DNA of 64,000 bases from Paenibacillus tyrphae (GTDB lineage: Bacteria; Bacillota; Bacilli; Paenibacillales; NBRC-103111), in contig NZ_BSDJ01000005.1 in assembly GCF_027925525.1 (NCBI RefSeq), forward strand, positions 186,001-250,000. The letters are read 5' to 3'. Position numbers and translations under genes: made by a program. This document shows positions 26,874 through 35,924 of this stretch, piece after piece. The stretch's first letter is position 1; each line of letters starts with the position of its first letter. Below the pieces are notes generated by a model, which worked only from the letters and a program-made list of their open reading frames with translations, searched no databases and was not told the origin of the DNA.

Positions 26874-28214
26874 TTAGTACCAGCCCGTAACCCGTACCGG
26901 AAAGCCGCTGGGCGATTCGTTCTCCCGCTCGTTGGGAATAAGCAGCAGCCCGGGAGTATCGCGGATTCCTTCCGCGAACAGCTCGAACGACACGCGGGGA
27001 AAATCCGCTTGCAAGACAACGACGTTGCCGTCTGCTTGAATGACGCGGATCGCAAGCTCCAGCGGATGTCCGCCGGCGAAACAGCGGTAATGCGATGGCT
27101 CTGCGGCGGATTCGGCATCGATACGCTTGCAGAATTCCAGCACGATGAGCTGGCGGTCCGGACGGTAGACCCGCAGCACCCGGGGCGGTTCCCGGTACAT
27201 CGGCAGGCCGATGGAATACTCGTAGGCCGTCCAGAACCGGTAGCCGAGCTCGCCCGCCGATTTGGCGAACTCCCGAATCCAAGTTCGGCTGCGCCGCATC
27301 CGGGCCTGCGAGCCGATATCCGCCTGGATGCCCAGCGGAATGCCCGGATGAACGGCACGGATGCTCTCCGCAAAAGGCCGGTAATGTCTTATGTAGTCAG
27401 GCGGCAGATGTACGCGCATCCAGTCCGGCCAATGGGTCTGGAGGATGTGGGCGTCCGGGCGGACCGTCCGGATCATTTCAACGGCATCCACGCCTTGATA
27501 CTCGCGAAGCGCTCCGACAGGATCTTGGCCGGCGTCCACCGCGAGGGACCACGTCGCGATTTTGATATCGGGTCTCGCTTCGCGGACCCCGCCGGCTCCG
27601 TTGATCAGCTCGCTCAGAAACCCGTTCACCGCCTGTACCCGAAACTCGATCCACAGCAAGTAACGGCCGCGGTCCTTTTTGTAATACAGGGGCGAGGAGG
27701 AGTAGCGAAATTCCGGCATGTCGCTGCCGCTGAACTGCTTGAACGCCGCCCTGGCATACGGGCCGACATCACCGTACACGCCGCTTGCCAGTCCGTTCCA
27801 TTCGGGGAAATACGGCTCGGCGACCTCAAAGCCCGTAAACGGGTGCGTGCGGACGAGATGGGCGGCCGCCGCTTTTTTCCAGGCCACATAGCGGTGGCTG
27901 AAAGGAGATAGCCGGGTAAACCCGTCGTTGACCGGCTTCAGCAGCGTCATTTGCCACTCCGGCCAATCCGGAGGCAAATTTTCGGTCGTGTACGTCCCGT
28001 TGCCGATCACCATCGCCCAGACGTCCATGCCGCGCTCGCGAAGAGCCGCTACAAGCCTGCCATTCACCCGGGTTTCATCCGTTACAAAATAGCGCACGGT
28101 ACGGAATCCGGCCAATTCCAGCTCGGAGGCGACGCTTTCGGGGGAACGGTCGAGATAATAAGCAAAGGTCGGATCGATTTGAATCGTAGGCCGACTCGGG
28201 GTTCGGACAGACAT
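26874..28214 (-). CDS. Uncharacterised TIM-barrel-like protein
   Basis: 446 residues, ATG at 28214 with GAGGG six bases upstream. Longer frames reaching to 28649 cover another gene and a terminator. The order of strands and stretches such as FRTVRYFVTDET, GMDVWAMVIGNGTY, FTGFEVAEPYFPEWNG and PDIKIATWSLAVD suggests a glycoside-hydrolase-like TIM barrel, with possible acidic catalytic residues in VAEPYFPEW. No signal peptide. I cannot name a family. Confidence 0.65.
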   Translation of the reverse strand: MSVRTPSRPTIQIDPTFAYYLDRSPESVASELELAGFRTVRYFVTDETRVNGRLVAALRERGMDVWAMVIGNGTYTTENLPPDWPEWQMTLLKPVNDGFTRLSPFSHRYVAWKKAAAAHLVRTHPFTGFEVAEPYFPEWNGLASGVYGDVGPYARAAFKQFSGSDMPEFRYSSSPLYYKKDRGRYLLWIEFRVQAVNGFLSELINGAGGVREARPDIKIATWSLAVDAGQDPVGALREYQGVDAVEMIRTVRPDAHILQTHWPDWMRVHLPPDYIRHYRPFAESIRAVHPGIPLGIQADIGSQARMRRSRTWIREFAKSAGELGYRFWTAYEYSIGLPMYREPPRVLRVYRPDRQLIVLEFCKRIDAESAAEPSHYRCFAGGHPLELAIRVIQADGNVVVLQADFPRVSFELFAEGIRDTPGLLLIPNERENESPSGFPVRVTGWY

Positions 28215-28446
28215 GCGTATCCCTCGCTTTCCTTCATGCAAGCGGTAATCGCTCAATCGATTTCTTCTTATAGAAAGGTTTCCTTCCATAGTACGCTCCA
28301 TGCTCCGCGGATTCAAACTTGAAGTCCGCAGGTGCTTACGGAACGTGTTTTCAAAGCCTTCAGAGTTATTTATATGAGCCGGTTCGCAGAAAAATTTGCT
28401 AAAAGGTTTATTTATTGCTGCCATGCAAGTGTTCCATCGTGTAACC

Positions 28447-28482
28447 CAAAAAAAGAAACGCCCCTCGCATGCGAGAGGCGTT
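28447..28482 (-). terminator. Terminator of the holin-like gene
   Basis: On the minus strand AACGCCTCTCGC and GCGAGGGGCGTT form a hairpin followed by TTTCTTTTTTT. Confidence 0.88.
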
Positions 28483-28503
28483 AAGTCCGCAGAGATCGGA
28501 TGG

Positions 28504-28692
28504 TTATACGGCACCATCTTTCGGCTTGCCATGGTCAACAATAATGCCGACGAGAACGAGAACGGCGCCGACTCCATTCGCGATATCGTTAATGAGATTA
28601 TCGGGGATGTCGTATCCGAAGCTGCCCAAGGCAAGCTTCGCGCCACCAAGAATTCCTAGAATGAACGCTGGCTTTTTCCATTTATCACGCAT
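28504..28692 (-). CDS. Small holin-like membrane protein
   Basis: 62 residues with two hydrophobic segments and a C-terminal VLVLVGIIVDHGKPKDGA resembling small phage holins of the phi-LC3 type. ATG 28692 is chosen because AAGGAGGT lies seven bases before it; ATG 28722 has no such site. No endolysin or other phage gene is adjacent, so this is a domesticated or stand-alone relative. Function inferred from similarity only. Confidence 0.6.
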   Translation of the reverse strand: MRDKWKKPAFILGILGGAKLALGSFGYDIPDNLINDIANGVGAVLVLVGIIVDHGKPKDGAV

Positions 28693-28785
28693 AGGCCCAA
28701 CCTCCTTTTCGATGGACTCCATATATTCATATGAGTCTTCAAAAAAAAGGAGTGGACTACCGAAGAAAAAGGGTATTGTCCAAGT

Positions 28786-30057
28786 TCATGCGGACGTCAA
28801 GCGCCGGGTCAATCCCCAGAACAGTAGAGCAAGACCGCTTATGGCCGCGCCCAGTAGACAGACGCCGGTCCAACCGGCCCGCGCGTACATGAGCGTCGAG
28901 GAAATCGAGCCGACGGCGCTGCCGATCGAGTAGAAGATCATGTACGCGCCGGCGAGACGGCTGCGGGCCTCCGGGCGCACGTTGTAAATCATGCTCTGAT
29001 TGGTGACGTGCACGGCTTGCACTGCGAGATCGAGGAGAACCACCCCGGCGATCAGGGCCCAAAGGGAGCGTTCGGTCAGACTGATCGGCAGCCACGAAAC
29101 CAGCAGCAGCGTCAGCCCAATACCGGTGGTCCGCTGTCCCAAGCCGCGGTCTGCGAGCCGTCCTGCACGCGCCGCCGCCAACGCTCCCGCTACGCCCACG
29201 AGCCCGAACGACCCGATCGCGGTATGGGAAAGCGACAGCGGCGGCGAGCTGAGCGGCAGCACTAACGAGGTCCACAGCACACTGAACGAGGCAAAAATAA
29301 GCATCGCGATGATACCTCGTATCCGCAGCGCCGGCTCCTGCACAAATAAAGCGAATACGGAGCGCAGCAGCTGCGGATACGTCATCGGCTCCTTCCCGTG
29401 ATCTTCACGCGGCAGCACCCGGAACAGAAGCCCGGCCATGAGCACCATCAATCCGGCTGAGACGAAATATACCGAACGCCAGCCCGCGAGATCGGTCAGC
29501 GTCCCGGCGACGGTTCGGGCAAGCAGAATGCCGATGACCACACCGCTCGTTACCAGGCCGACGACCCGACCTCGCTCGGCGGGCGCAGCCAACGTCGAAG
29601 CGTAGGCCACGAGCGCCTGCGTCACGACGGCAAGCAGGCCGACCGCACCCATGCCTGCAAGCAGCACGGCGGCGGTAGAGGCGGTGCCGACCGCGATAAG
29701 CGCTAATACGCACAACAGCATTTGGCCTACGATCAGTTTCCGGCGGTTCACCAGATCGCCGAGCGGGACAAGCATAAGCAGTCCTAGCGCATAGAAGATC
29801 TGAGTAGCCGTGATGACAATGCCTACGGTGGCGCGGTCAATGCCAAACTCGCTTGCCATCGCGTCGAGCAGCGGCTGCGCATAGTAGATGTTGGCGACAG
29901 CAAGCCCGCAGGCGACAGCAAACAACAGCGCGACGGAGCGAGACATCGCCGGCGCGGAAGCCGGTTCCTCTGCGGCTAAAGGGCCTCGCGGCACCTCCGG
30001 TTTTGCCTCGCTGCGGTCTCCGGCAAGAAGCCCAGTCTTTGGTTCAAGCCTATCCAT
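28786..30057 (-). CDS. MFS transporter, TetR-linked
   Basis: 423 residues, twelve predicted helices, with a polar N-terminal extension of about 35 residues. The signature after helix 2 is GDLVNRRKLIVGQM, and NIYYAQPLL lies in helix 1, as in YnfM-type exporters. ATG 30057 has AGGAGG upstream. Divergent from a TetR regulator across 239 bases containing two similar dyads. Probably drug or metabolite efflux. Confidence 0.85.
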   Translation of the reverse strand: MDRLEPKTGLLAGDRSEAKPEVPRGPLAAEEPASAPAMSRSVALLFAVACGLAVANIYYAQPLLDAMASEFGIDRATVGIVITATQIFYALGLLMLVPLGDLVNRRKLIVGQMLLCVLALIAVGTASTAAVLLAGMGAVGLLAVVTQALVAYASTLAAPAERGRVVGLVTSGVVIGILLARTVAGTLTDLAGWRSVYFVSAGLMVLMAGLLFRVLPREDHGKEPMTYPQLLRSVFALFVQEPALRIRGIIAMLIFASFSVLWTSLVLPLSSPPLSLSHTAIGSFGLVGVAGALAAARAGRLADRGLGQRTTGIGLTLLLVSWLPISLTERSLWALIAGVVLLDLAVQAVHVTNQSMIYNVRPEARSRLAGAYMIFYSIGSAVGSISSTLMYARAGWTGVCLLGAAISGLALLFWGLTRRLTSA

Positions 30058-30107
30058 CGTTCTATCCTCCTGAGCAGTATAAATATTTTGTACCAAAAAG
30101 TATAATG

Positions 30108-30119
30108 TACCGATTGGTA
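30108..30119. promoter_or_regulatory. Candidate TetR operator, MFS side
   Basis: TACCGATTGGTA is a near-perfect dyad (10 of 12 positions) close to the MFS promoter. The same motif recurs on the regulator side. Confidence 0.5.
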
Positions 30120-30267
30120 TATAACGTGCTTCGTAAATATAACTCTCATGCAGGGCTGCTGTCAAGAGGCCGATTGACCGGGAAGCGAGCGAAAATTCCA
30201 TAATGGCGCGTCTGAGGAACGTCGCTGGAATTTGACAGCGGCGGCTTCAAGGCCTAAAATCTTAGTA

Positions 30268-30279
30268 TACTAATCGATA
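30268..30279. promoter_or_regulatory. Candidate TetR operator, regulator side
   Basis: TACTAATCGATA, read on the other strand as TATCGATTAGTA, matches the MFS-side dyad at 10 of 12 positions. It sits 18 bases before the regulator start, suggesting autoregulation. Confidence 0.5.
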
Positions 30280-30296
30280 TGAAAAGAGGCTATTCT

Positions 30297-30878
30297 ATGG
30301 TACGGCCAAGGGCGTTCGATGAAGACAAGGCTTTGGATGCCGCCATGCGGCTATTTTGGGAAAAGGGGTTCGAAGCGACTTCTTTAAGCGATCTCACGTC
30401 CGGAATGGGTATACAGCGCCCAAGCCTTTATGCGGCCTTCGGAGACAAGAAGGAGCTGTTCGAAGCTGCGCTGCGCAAATATACGCGCGCTCACTCCTCC
30501 TACGTCCGGTCCAAGCTGCAAAACGCTTCTTCCGTCAAGGAAGCGTTCCGGTCCTATTTCGAAGGGATTGCGGCAGAAGCGGACGAGGAAGGGCCCAACA
30601 AGGGATGCTTCTGCATCAACGTCATGGTGGAGCTTGCGCCGCATGACGCCAAGTTCGAGGTTCTCACCAGAGAGCATCAGATGTATCTGGCTGCCCTGTT
30701 TCAAGAAACGATCGAGCGCGGAATACGGTCGGGAGAGCTTAAGCAAGTCGGCAGCGCCAAGGCGTTGGCCCACACCATGCTCGTGTCGGTCGTCGGACTT
30801 ACCGTGCTGATGAAATCCCGCCCCGAACGTTCGGTTGCGGACCATTTTATCGCGACGATCCTCGAATTGCTGAAGTAA
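30297..30878 (+). CDS. TetR family regulator (MFS-linked)
   Basis: 193 residues. Helix-turn-helix ATSLSDLTSGMGIQRPSLYAAFGDKKELFEAAL near the N-terminus, and a C-terminal domain with the GPNKGCFCINVMVE segment seen in ComR/YxaF-like members. ATG 30297 is preferred (AAGAGG upstream) over ATG 30279. Likely represses the divergent MFS exporter. Confidence 0.85.
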   Translation: MVRPRAFDEDKALDAAMRLFWEKGFEATSLSDLTSGMGIQRPSLYAAFGDKKELFEAALRKYTRAHSSYVRSKLQNASSVKEAFRSYFEGIAAEADEEGPNKGCFCINVMVELAPHDAKFEVLTREHQMYLAALFQETIERGIRSGELKQVGSAKALAHTMLVSVVGLTVLMKSRPERSVADHFIATILELLK

Positions 30879-30897
30879 CTTTGCCTGTCAAAATTTT

Positions 30898-30916
30898 AAT
30901 GATAAAAATTACGATT
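30898..30916. promoter_or_regulatory. Candidate Zur box
   Basis: AATGATAAA-A-ATTACGATT: the right half matches the Bacillus Zur half-site exactly and the left half at 6 of 9 positions. It is about 90 bases upstream of the COG0523 gene, which is followed by zur. Confidence 0.55.
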
Positions 30917-31007
30917 AATTGACAGGGCCGAGCGGACGGAGTAAAATTTGAAAAAAAGTAGGGCAACAGCCTGACTTGCGAACATAAACGGAAAGCGGTG
31001 TAGCGAC

Positions 31008-32033
31008 TTGAAGGAAGAACGATCGGTTCCGGTTCATATTTTGACCGGATTTTTGGGCAGCGGCAAGACGACGCTGCTGACCCGGGCGCTGGATTATTAT
31101 AAACTGAGCGGCAGAAAGCCCGCCGTTCTGATGAACGAGCTGGGCGACGTGAATCTGGACGGGATGCTTGTGGACGAGGACGTGCCGATGACCGAAATGC
31201 TCGGCGGCTGCATCTGCTGTACGATTCGCGGCGATCTGGGGATGGAGCTGAAGCAGCTGATCGAGGAGCACCGGCCGGACGTCGTGTTCGTGGAATGCAC
31301 GGGAGCGGCCAACCCGATCGAGATGCTGGACGGCGTAACGGATGCTTCCCTCCTGACGAAGGTGGAGCTGAAGTCGGTCATTACGGTCGTCGATGCGGCG
31401 CAGCTCAGCGAGCGTTCGCACAGTCCGAAGGGCAAGACGTACCGGCTCATGCAGGATCAAATCCGCTGCGCGACGCGCATTTTGCTCAACAAGACGGATC
31501 TCGTGCCCCCGGCGGAGCTCGTTCGTCTGGATACGCTGATCCGGGAGCTGAATCCCGCAGCCCCGATCCTGCCGACCGTGCGCTGCGAGATCGAGCTGTC
31601 CTTGTTCGAACGCCTCGAAGGCGGCGTAGCGGAGCGGCACCAAGCGGCTTCCGCTTGCGGCTGCGGACATGAGCATGCGGAGGGCGGAGCCTGCGCAACC
31701 GGAGGTCATGATCATGACCACGAGCATGGAAGCGATGCGCATCATCACAGCCACGAGCATGTGATGGTCTACACGCATTATTTTGCACGGCCGGTGGACA
31801 GCGAGCAGTTTGAAGCGCTGATCGGACGGCTCCCGCAGGAAATTTACCGGGCTAAAGGCATTTTGCGGTTCACCGATACGGTCAGTCCGTTTTTGTTCCA
31901 ATACGCGTACCGCGAGATGGATTTCGTGAAAATAGCGCCGAAGGAAGAGCTGCCCAACGTAGCGGTGTTTATCGGCGAGCACTTTGACCGGTCCTTTCTG
32001 AAGGCCGAGCTGGCGGCTCTGGAAGGCCGGTAA
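31008..32033 (+). CDS. COG0523 (CobW/G3E) GTPase, probable zinc chaperone
   Basis: 341 residues. P-loop GFLGSGKTT at 14-22, metal-binding CICC at 68-71, ECTGAANP in switch II, NKTD at 161-164, and a CobW C-terminal domain. A Cys/His-rich insert at about 216-251 (many HD and HE pairs) probably binds zinc. Such GTPases (YciC, ZagA, ZigA) deliver metal to client enzymes during zinc starvation. The Zur-like box upstream and zur downstream support this. TTG at 31008 follows a modest AAAGCGG site. Confidence 0.87.
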   Translation: MKEERSVPVHILTGFLGSGKTTLLTRALDYYKLSGRKPAVLMNELGDVNLDGMLVDEDVPMTEMLGGCICCTIRGDLGMELKQLIEEHRPDVVFVECTGAANPIEMLDGVTDASLLTKVELKSVITVVDAAQLSERSHSPKGKTYRLMQDQIRCATRILLNKTDLVPPAELVRLDTLIRELNPAAPILPTVRCEIELSLFERLEGGVAERHQAASACGCGHEHAEGGACATGGHDHDHEHGSDAHHHSHEHVMVYTHYFARPVDSEQFEALIGRLPQEIYRAKGILRFTDTVSPFLFQYAYREMDFVKIAPKEELPNVAVFIGEHFDRSFLKAELAALEGR

Positions 32034-32104
32034 CCTTGACTCCCGCTACGGATTCAGGCATTATTAGTAGTATCCGATAGCGTATTCATAGGGAAGAGGT
32101 AGGT

Positions 32105-32575
32105 ATGGGAAATCACGAGCATGAGGTTCAGTCGACCGTTCAAGATATTTTGAAGGCCATGTCGGCCAAAGGCTGGCGCATCACCGACCAACGGAAGAGC
32201 CTTGCCGCCTTGTTCGCCGAATCGACCGGCTATTTGTCCCCGAAGGACGTTTATGATTATATGAAGCAGCCTTATCCCGGTGTCAGCTTCGATACGGTGT
32301 ACCGCAACCTGCGCCTGCTGAGCGAGATGGGTGTTCTGGAACAAATTTACTTAAACGACGGACTGAAGTTCCGCGCCCGCTGCCAGTCGCATCATCATCA
32401 TCATCTTATTTGCTTGAACTGCGAGAAAACGGTGCCTTTCGAATTTTGCCCGATGAAGCAGATCGACAATCTGCCGTCCGATTTTCAAATCGTCAATCAC
32501 CGGTTTGAAATTTTGGGCTACTGCGGAGACTGTGCGCCCGTGGAATCCCGCGAGACAGGAACGGAAAAGCATTAA
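32105..32575 (+). CDS. zur: Zinc uptake regulator Zur (Fur family)
   Basis: 156 residues. Winged helix with GVSFDTVYRNLRLLSEMGVLE, a His run at 96-100, and two structural-zinc CxxC pairs (103/106 and 140/143), matching Bacillus Zur more closely than Fur or PerR, including HHHHHLICLNCEKT and FEILGYCGDC. GAAGAGGTAGGT precedes the ATG. It lies 71 bases after the COG0523 gene and could be co-transcribed, giving a self-contained zinc-response module. Confidence 0.88.
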   Translation: MGNHEHEVQSTVQDILKAMSAKGWRITDQRKSLAALFAESTGYLSPKDVYDYMKQPYPGVSFDTVYRNLRLLSEMGVLEQIYLNDGLKFRARCQSHHHHHLICLNCEKTVPFEFCPMKQIDNLPSDFQIVNHRFEILGYCGDCAPVESRETGTEKH

Positions 32576-32660
32576 TACAGCCAGGCTGCCAACATGGAAG
32601 ACAGTGTACCCGCGAAGGGGCGCTGTCTTTTGTTTGAAGAGTAAAGAAATGGAGAGTGAG

Positions 32661-33143
32661 TTGTCTATGCATTTCCGGCATGTGCTCGAATCCGATTACA
32701 TACCTGTGATCTCCGTGATCGACGATTGGTGGGGCGGCCGGCCGATGGCCGACATGCTGCCAAAGCTGTTTTTCCAGCATTTTCAAGATACGAGCTTTGT
32801 AGCAGAACAAGACGGTCAAATCGTCGGTTTTTTAATCGGCTTTGTCTCCCAGACGTACCCGGAGCAGGCCTATATTCACTTTATCGGCGTGCATCCGAAG
32901 CATCGGAAAGACGGCGTCGCTAAGCGGCTGTACGGGATGTTCTTCGACAAGGCTCGTGAGAAGGGGTGCGAGCTCGTGCGCTGCATCACCTCGCCGGTCA
33001 ATAAAACGTCCATTGCCTTTCATACCCGCATGGGCTTCCGAATTGATCAGGGAACCGGCGAAGTAGACGGGGTGCAGGTGACGGCCAATTATGACGGAAA
33101 AGGGCATGACCGCGTGTTGTTTGTCAAGGAATTGCGGCCGTAA
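32661..33143 (+). CDS. GNAT family N-acetyltransferase
   Basis: About 160 residues. The acetyl-CoA-binding V-H-P-K-H-R-K-D-G-V-A sequence (motif A) lies mid-protein after IHFIGV, followed by NKTSIAFHTRMGFR. GGAGAGTGAG sits just before TTG 32661; ATG 32667 and ATG 32649 are alternatives. Substrate unknown. Confidence 0.83.
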   Translation: MSMHFRHVLESDYIPVISVIDDWWGGRPMADMLPKLFFQHFQDTSFVAEQDGQIVGFLIGFVSQTYPEQAYIHFIGVHPKHRKDGVAKRLYGMFFDKAREKGCELVRCITSPVNKTSIAFHTRMGFRIDQGTGEVDGVQVTANYDGKGHDRVLFVKELRP

Positions 33144-33167
33144 AATCCATCGGAAGGGGAAGCGGAC

Positions 33168-33644
33168 TTGTCATTTTATTGCGATTATCCGAAGCATTCG
33201 CGACAAAACGTATTTTCGCGGAATGCGGCGGGGACCTATTTTGCTTATTTATCCAATCGGGCAAAATGCCTGTCCTATCTTTCAGACGATCTAAGCGACT
33301 TTGACTACCATAACCGGGAATTGTCCAAAGCGATGCCTATGGGGTACACCGGGCTGACGATCTTGAAACGGGCATTTTTAATGGATTCCATCGGGTGCCA
33401 CGATTGGTCCGTGAACCATATGGGAGAATTGTATGTTCTTCGGAACGAAGTACCGAAGGAATATTGGAAGCCGGAAACACAAGAATACCATCTCCACAAG
33501 GCTTCCTTTTCAGGCCCGGCGGCAGCTGCCGAGGCGAAAAACTATTGCAAAGCGATATTTGATAAGATAAATCAAAGCCGGGTCGATACAGGCCGTGCGA
33601 TCTTGATAGGGGCTGTCGTTGTGGAGCAATATTATTGGCACTAG
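33168..33644 (+). CDS. Hypothetical protein, 158 residues
   Basis: Cytoplasmic-looking protein starting at TTG 33168 behind GGAAGGGGA, 24 bases after the acetyltransferase, so probably co-transcribed. Composition is normal and rich in aromatic residues (YCDYPKHSRQNVF, CHDWSVNHMGELYVL). No family recognised. Confidence 0.65.
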   Translation: MSFYCDYPKHSRQNVFSRNAAGTYFAYLSNRAKCLSYLSDDLSDFDYHNRELSKAMPMGYTGLTILKRAFLMDSIGCHDWSVNHMGELYVLRNEVPKEYWKPETQEYHLHKASFSGPAAAAEAKNYCKAIFDKINQSRVDTGRAILIGAVVVEQYYWH

Positions 33645-33702
33645 CCTGGGAAGAGCCGAGGGAAAAGGACGAATCTACCATGTGAAAATTCTAGGGAGAA
33701 CG

Positions 33703-33727
33703 GGGAGCGATCGGCTCCTCTTTTTTT
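33703..33727 (+). terminator. Terminator before the sulfate operon
   Basis: GGAGC-GATCG-GCTCC followed by CTCTTTTTTT. Confidence 0.8.
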
Positions 33728-33762
33728 ATGCCTAAACAGTGAAAAAATCCCAAAAAAAGCGA

Positions 33763-33791
33763 TTGACAGGACACAGGTGCGATGCTAATAT
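33763..33791 (+). promoter_or_regulatory. Sigma-A promoter of the sulfate operon
   Basis: TTGACA (33763-33768), 17-base spacer, TAATAT (33786-33791): near consensus, about 150 bases before the binding-protein start. Confidence 0.8.
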
Positions 33792-33798
33792 ACTGACA

Positions 33799-33830
33799 TA
33801 ACTAAGTAAGTTTATCGGAATTATTAGTTA
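33799..33830. promoter_or_regulatory. Dyad operator at the sulfate promoter, possibly CymR
   Basis: TAACTAA (33799-33805) and TTAGTTA (33824-33830) are perfect arms of a 32-base dyad starting at the predicted transcription start. The right side contains ATCGGAATTAT, resembling the ATNGGAATT end of CymR sites. A similar ATAGGAAT precedes yezD at 38853. The full CymR consensus is not met. No SAM-riboswitch core is present in the leader. Confidence 0.5.
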
Positions 33831-33941
33831 GTCACCGGACAACCGGAACGCCATATAATGTGCTGTGGGCGATTGACCCGCCCCTCCGATCCGATAAACG
33901 GAAATTATAAGCAGAATTGATAAATGGGGAGAGAAAAGGTT

Positions 33942-35045
33942 ATGCGCGCACACACAAATCACGTGCTACGGTTGTTCGGTAAATGGTCAATATTCAGCGT
34001 ACTTACGATATCGCTCGTCGGGCTAACGGCTTGCGGCGGTGCCAAACCGGATTCGGGCGGGGCTGCCCCCGTTTCTGGTGACGGCACGAAGCCTGCGGCA
34101 TCGGCAGCAAAGCCGATCGAGCTTCTTAACGTCTCGTACGACCCGACGCGCGAACTGTATCAAAGCTACAATAAAGCGTTTACCGCCTATTGGAAAAAGA
34201 CAAAGGGGCAGGACGTCACCTTCAAGCAATCGCATGGCGGCTCCGGCAAACAGGGCCGTTCAGTCATCGACGGGCTGGAAGCGGATGTGGTGACACTCGC
34301 ACTGGCCTACGATATCGACGCCATTCAGCAAGCGGGGCTCCTGCAAGCGGATTGGCAGAAGAAGCTGAAAAACAACAGCTCCCCGTACACTTCGACCATC
34401 GTCTTCCTCGTGAAGAAAGGCAACCCGAAGGGCATTAAGGATTGGGACGATCTGATCAAGCCGGGCGTGCAAGTCATTACGCCGAATCCGAAAACGTCCG
34501 GCGGCGCCCGTTGGAACTATGTGGCCGCTTGGGGCTACGCCTACCAGAAGAACAATAAGGACGAAGCCAAGGCGAAAGAATTCGTGCAGCAGCTGTTCAA
34601 AAACGTGCCGGTGCTCGATTCCGGCGCGCGCGATGCGACCACGACCTTCGTGCAACGCGGTATCGGCGACGTTCTGATCGCCTGGGAGAACGAAGCGTAT
34701 CTGTCCATCAACGAGTTCGGTAAAGATAAATTCGAGATCGTTACGCCTTCGATCAGCGTGCTTGCCGAGCCTCCGGTCGCCGTCGTCGACAAAGTGGTCG
34801 ACAAGAAAGGCAGCCGTGAAGTAGCACAGGCGTATCTGGACTATTTGTACTCGGAGGAAGGGCAAGAGATTGCGGCCAAAAACTATTACCGTCCGCGTCT
34901 GGAGTCGGTTGCGAAGAAGTACGAGAACCAGTTCTCCAAAGTAAACCTGTTTACCATCGATGACGAGCCGTTCGGTGGCTGGGCGAAAACGCAAAAGACG
35001 CATTTTAGCGACGGCGGCGTATTCGACCAAATCTACAAACCGTAA
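33942..35045 (+). CDS. sbp: Sulfate ABC transporter substrate-binding lipoprotein
   Basis: 367 residues. Lipoprotein signal ending LTAC, then the sulfate-binding family core: [54 protein letters not shown] and [12 protein letters not shown] 33942 is chosen because GGGGAGAG lies eight bases before it. First gene of sbp-cysT-cysW-cysA. Captures sulfate or thiosulfate outside the membrane. Confidence 0.93.
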   Translation: MRAHTNHVLRLFGKWSIFSVLTISLVGLTACGGAKPDSGGAAPVSGDGTKPAASAAKPIELLNVSYDPTRELYQSYNKAFTAYWKKTKGQDVTFKQSHGGSGKQGRSVIDGLEADVVTLALAYDIDAIQQAGLLQADWQKKLKNNSSPYTSTIVFLVKKGNPKGIKDWDDLIKPGVQVITPNPKTSGGARWNYVAAWGYAYQKNNKDEAKAKEFVQQLFKNVPVLDSGARDATTTFVQRGIGDVLIAWENEAYLSINEFGKDKFEIVTPSISVLAEPPVAVVDKVVDKKGSREVAQAYLDYLYSEEGQEIAAKNYYRPRLESVAKKYENQFSKVNLFTIDDEPFGGWAKTQKTHFSDGGVFDQIYKP

Positions 35046-35066
35046 CAGACAGGGAGAGAATAGACG

Positions 35067-35903
35067 ATGGCCAAAGCTTGGAAAAAGCGCAGTATTTTAC
35101 CCGGATTCGGTTTATCGATGGGTTTTACTGTTTTGTACTTGAGTTTAATCGTTCTGTTCCCTTTGTCAGCTATTTTCATTAAAAGCTCCGGGATGGGCTG
35201 GGAAGCGTTCTGGCATACGATTACCGACCCTCGGGTCATCGCTTCCTATAAGATCAGCTTCGGCACGGCGTTCGGCGCCGCACTTATGAATTCGGTCTTC
35301 GGCTTCATCGTCGCTTGGGTGCTTGTCCGGTACTCGTTTCCGGGCAAAAAAATCGTCGACGCGCTTGTCGATTTGCCCTTTGCGCTGCCGACGGCCGTCG
35401 CCGGGATTGCCCTCACGACGATCTATTCGCAGAACGGCTGGGTCGGCAAGCTGCTGGAGCCGCTGGGGATCAAAATCGCCTTTACGCCGCTCGGCATCAT
35501 GCTTGCGCTGACGTTCATCGGCATTCCATTCGTCGTCCGGACGCTTCAGCCGGTAATGGAAGAGCTGGAGAAGGAGGTCGAGGAGGCGGCGGTGAGCCTC
35601 GGCGCGAGCCGCTGGAAGACGTTCGTCCGCATCCTGTTCCCCGAGCTGCTGCCTGCGCTGCTAACCGGCTTTACGCTGGCGTTCGCCCGGGCGGTGGGAG
35701 AGTACGGTTCGGTCGTGTTCATCTCCGGCAATATGCCGATGAAGACCGAGATCGCGCCGCTCCTGATCATGACGAAGCTGGAGCAGTACGATTACGCCGG
35801 CGCGACGGCTATCGCCTTGGTCATGCTGGTCATTTCCTTCGTGACGCTGCTTGTCATCAATCTGCTGCAATGGCGGGCGAACCGCCATGTCACATCGGCA
35901 TAA
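35067..35903 (+). CDS. cysT: Sulfate ABC transporter permease CysT
   Basis: 278 residues, six helices. The permease coupling loop [30 protein letters not shown] is at about 172-201. Family-typical [16 protein letters not shown] precedes it. GGGAGAGAA upstream of the ATG, 21 bases after sbp. Confidence 0.93.
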   Translation: MAKAWKKRSILPGFGLSMGFTVLYLSLIVLFPLSAIFIKSSGMGWEAFWHTITDPRVIASYKISFGTAFGAALMNSVFGFIVAWVLVRYSFPGKKIVDALVDLPFALPTAVAGIALTTIYSQNGWVGKLLEPLGIKIAFTPLGIMLALTFIGIPFVVRTLQPVMEELEKEVEEAAVSLGASRWKTFVRILFPELLPALLTGFTLAFARAVGEYGSVVFISGNMPMKTEIAPLLIMTKLEQYDYAGATAIALVMLVISFVTLLVINLLQWRANRHVTSA

Positions 35904-35924
35904 GCCGGGGAGGAGAGGAAGACT

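Noticed and set aside
28504..28722. Prophage remnant around the holin-like gene
   Set aside because: No endolysin, tail or integrase genes are nearby, and the neighbours are ordinary chromosomal genes.
33792..33941. SAM riboswitch in the sulfate operon leader
   Set aside because: The conserved S-box core and its terminator are absent; only a short dyad near the promoter is seen.
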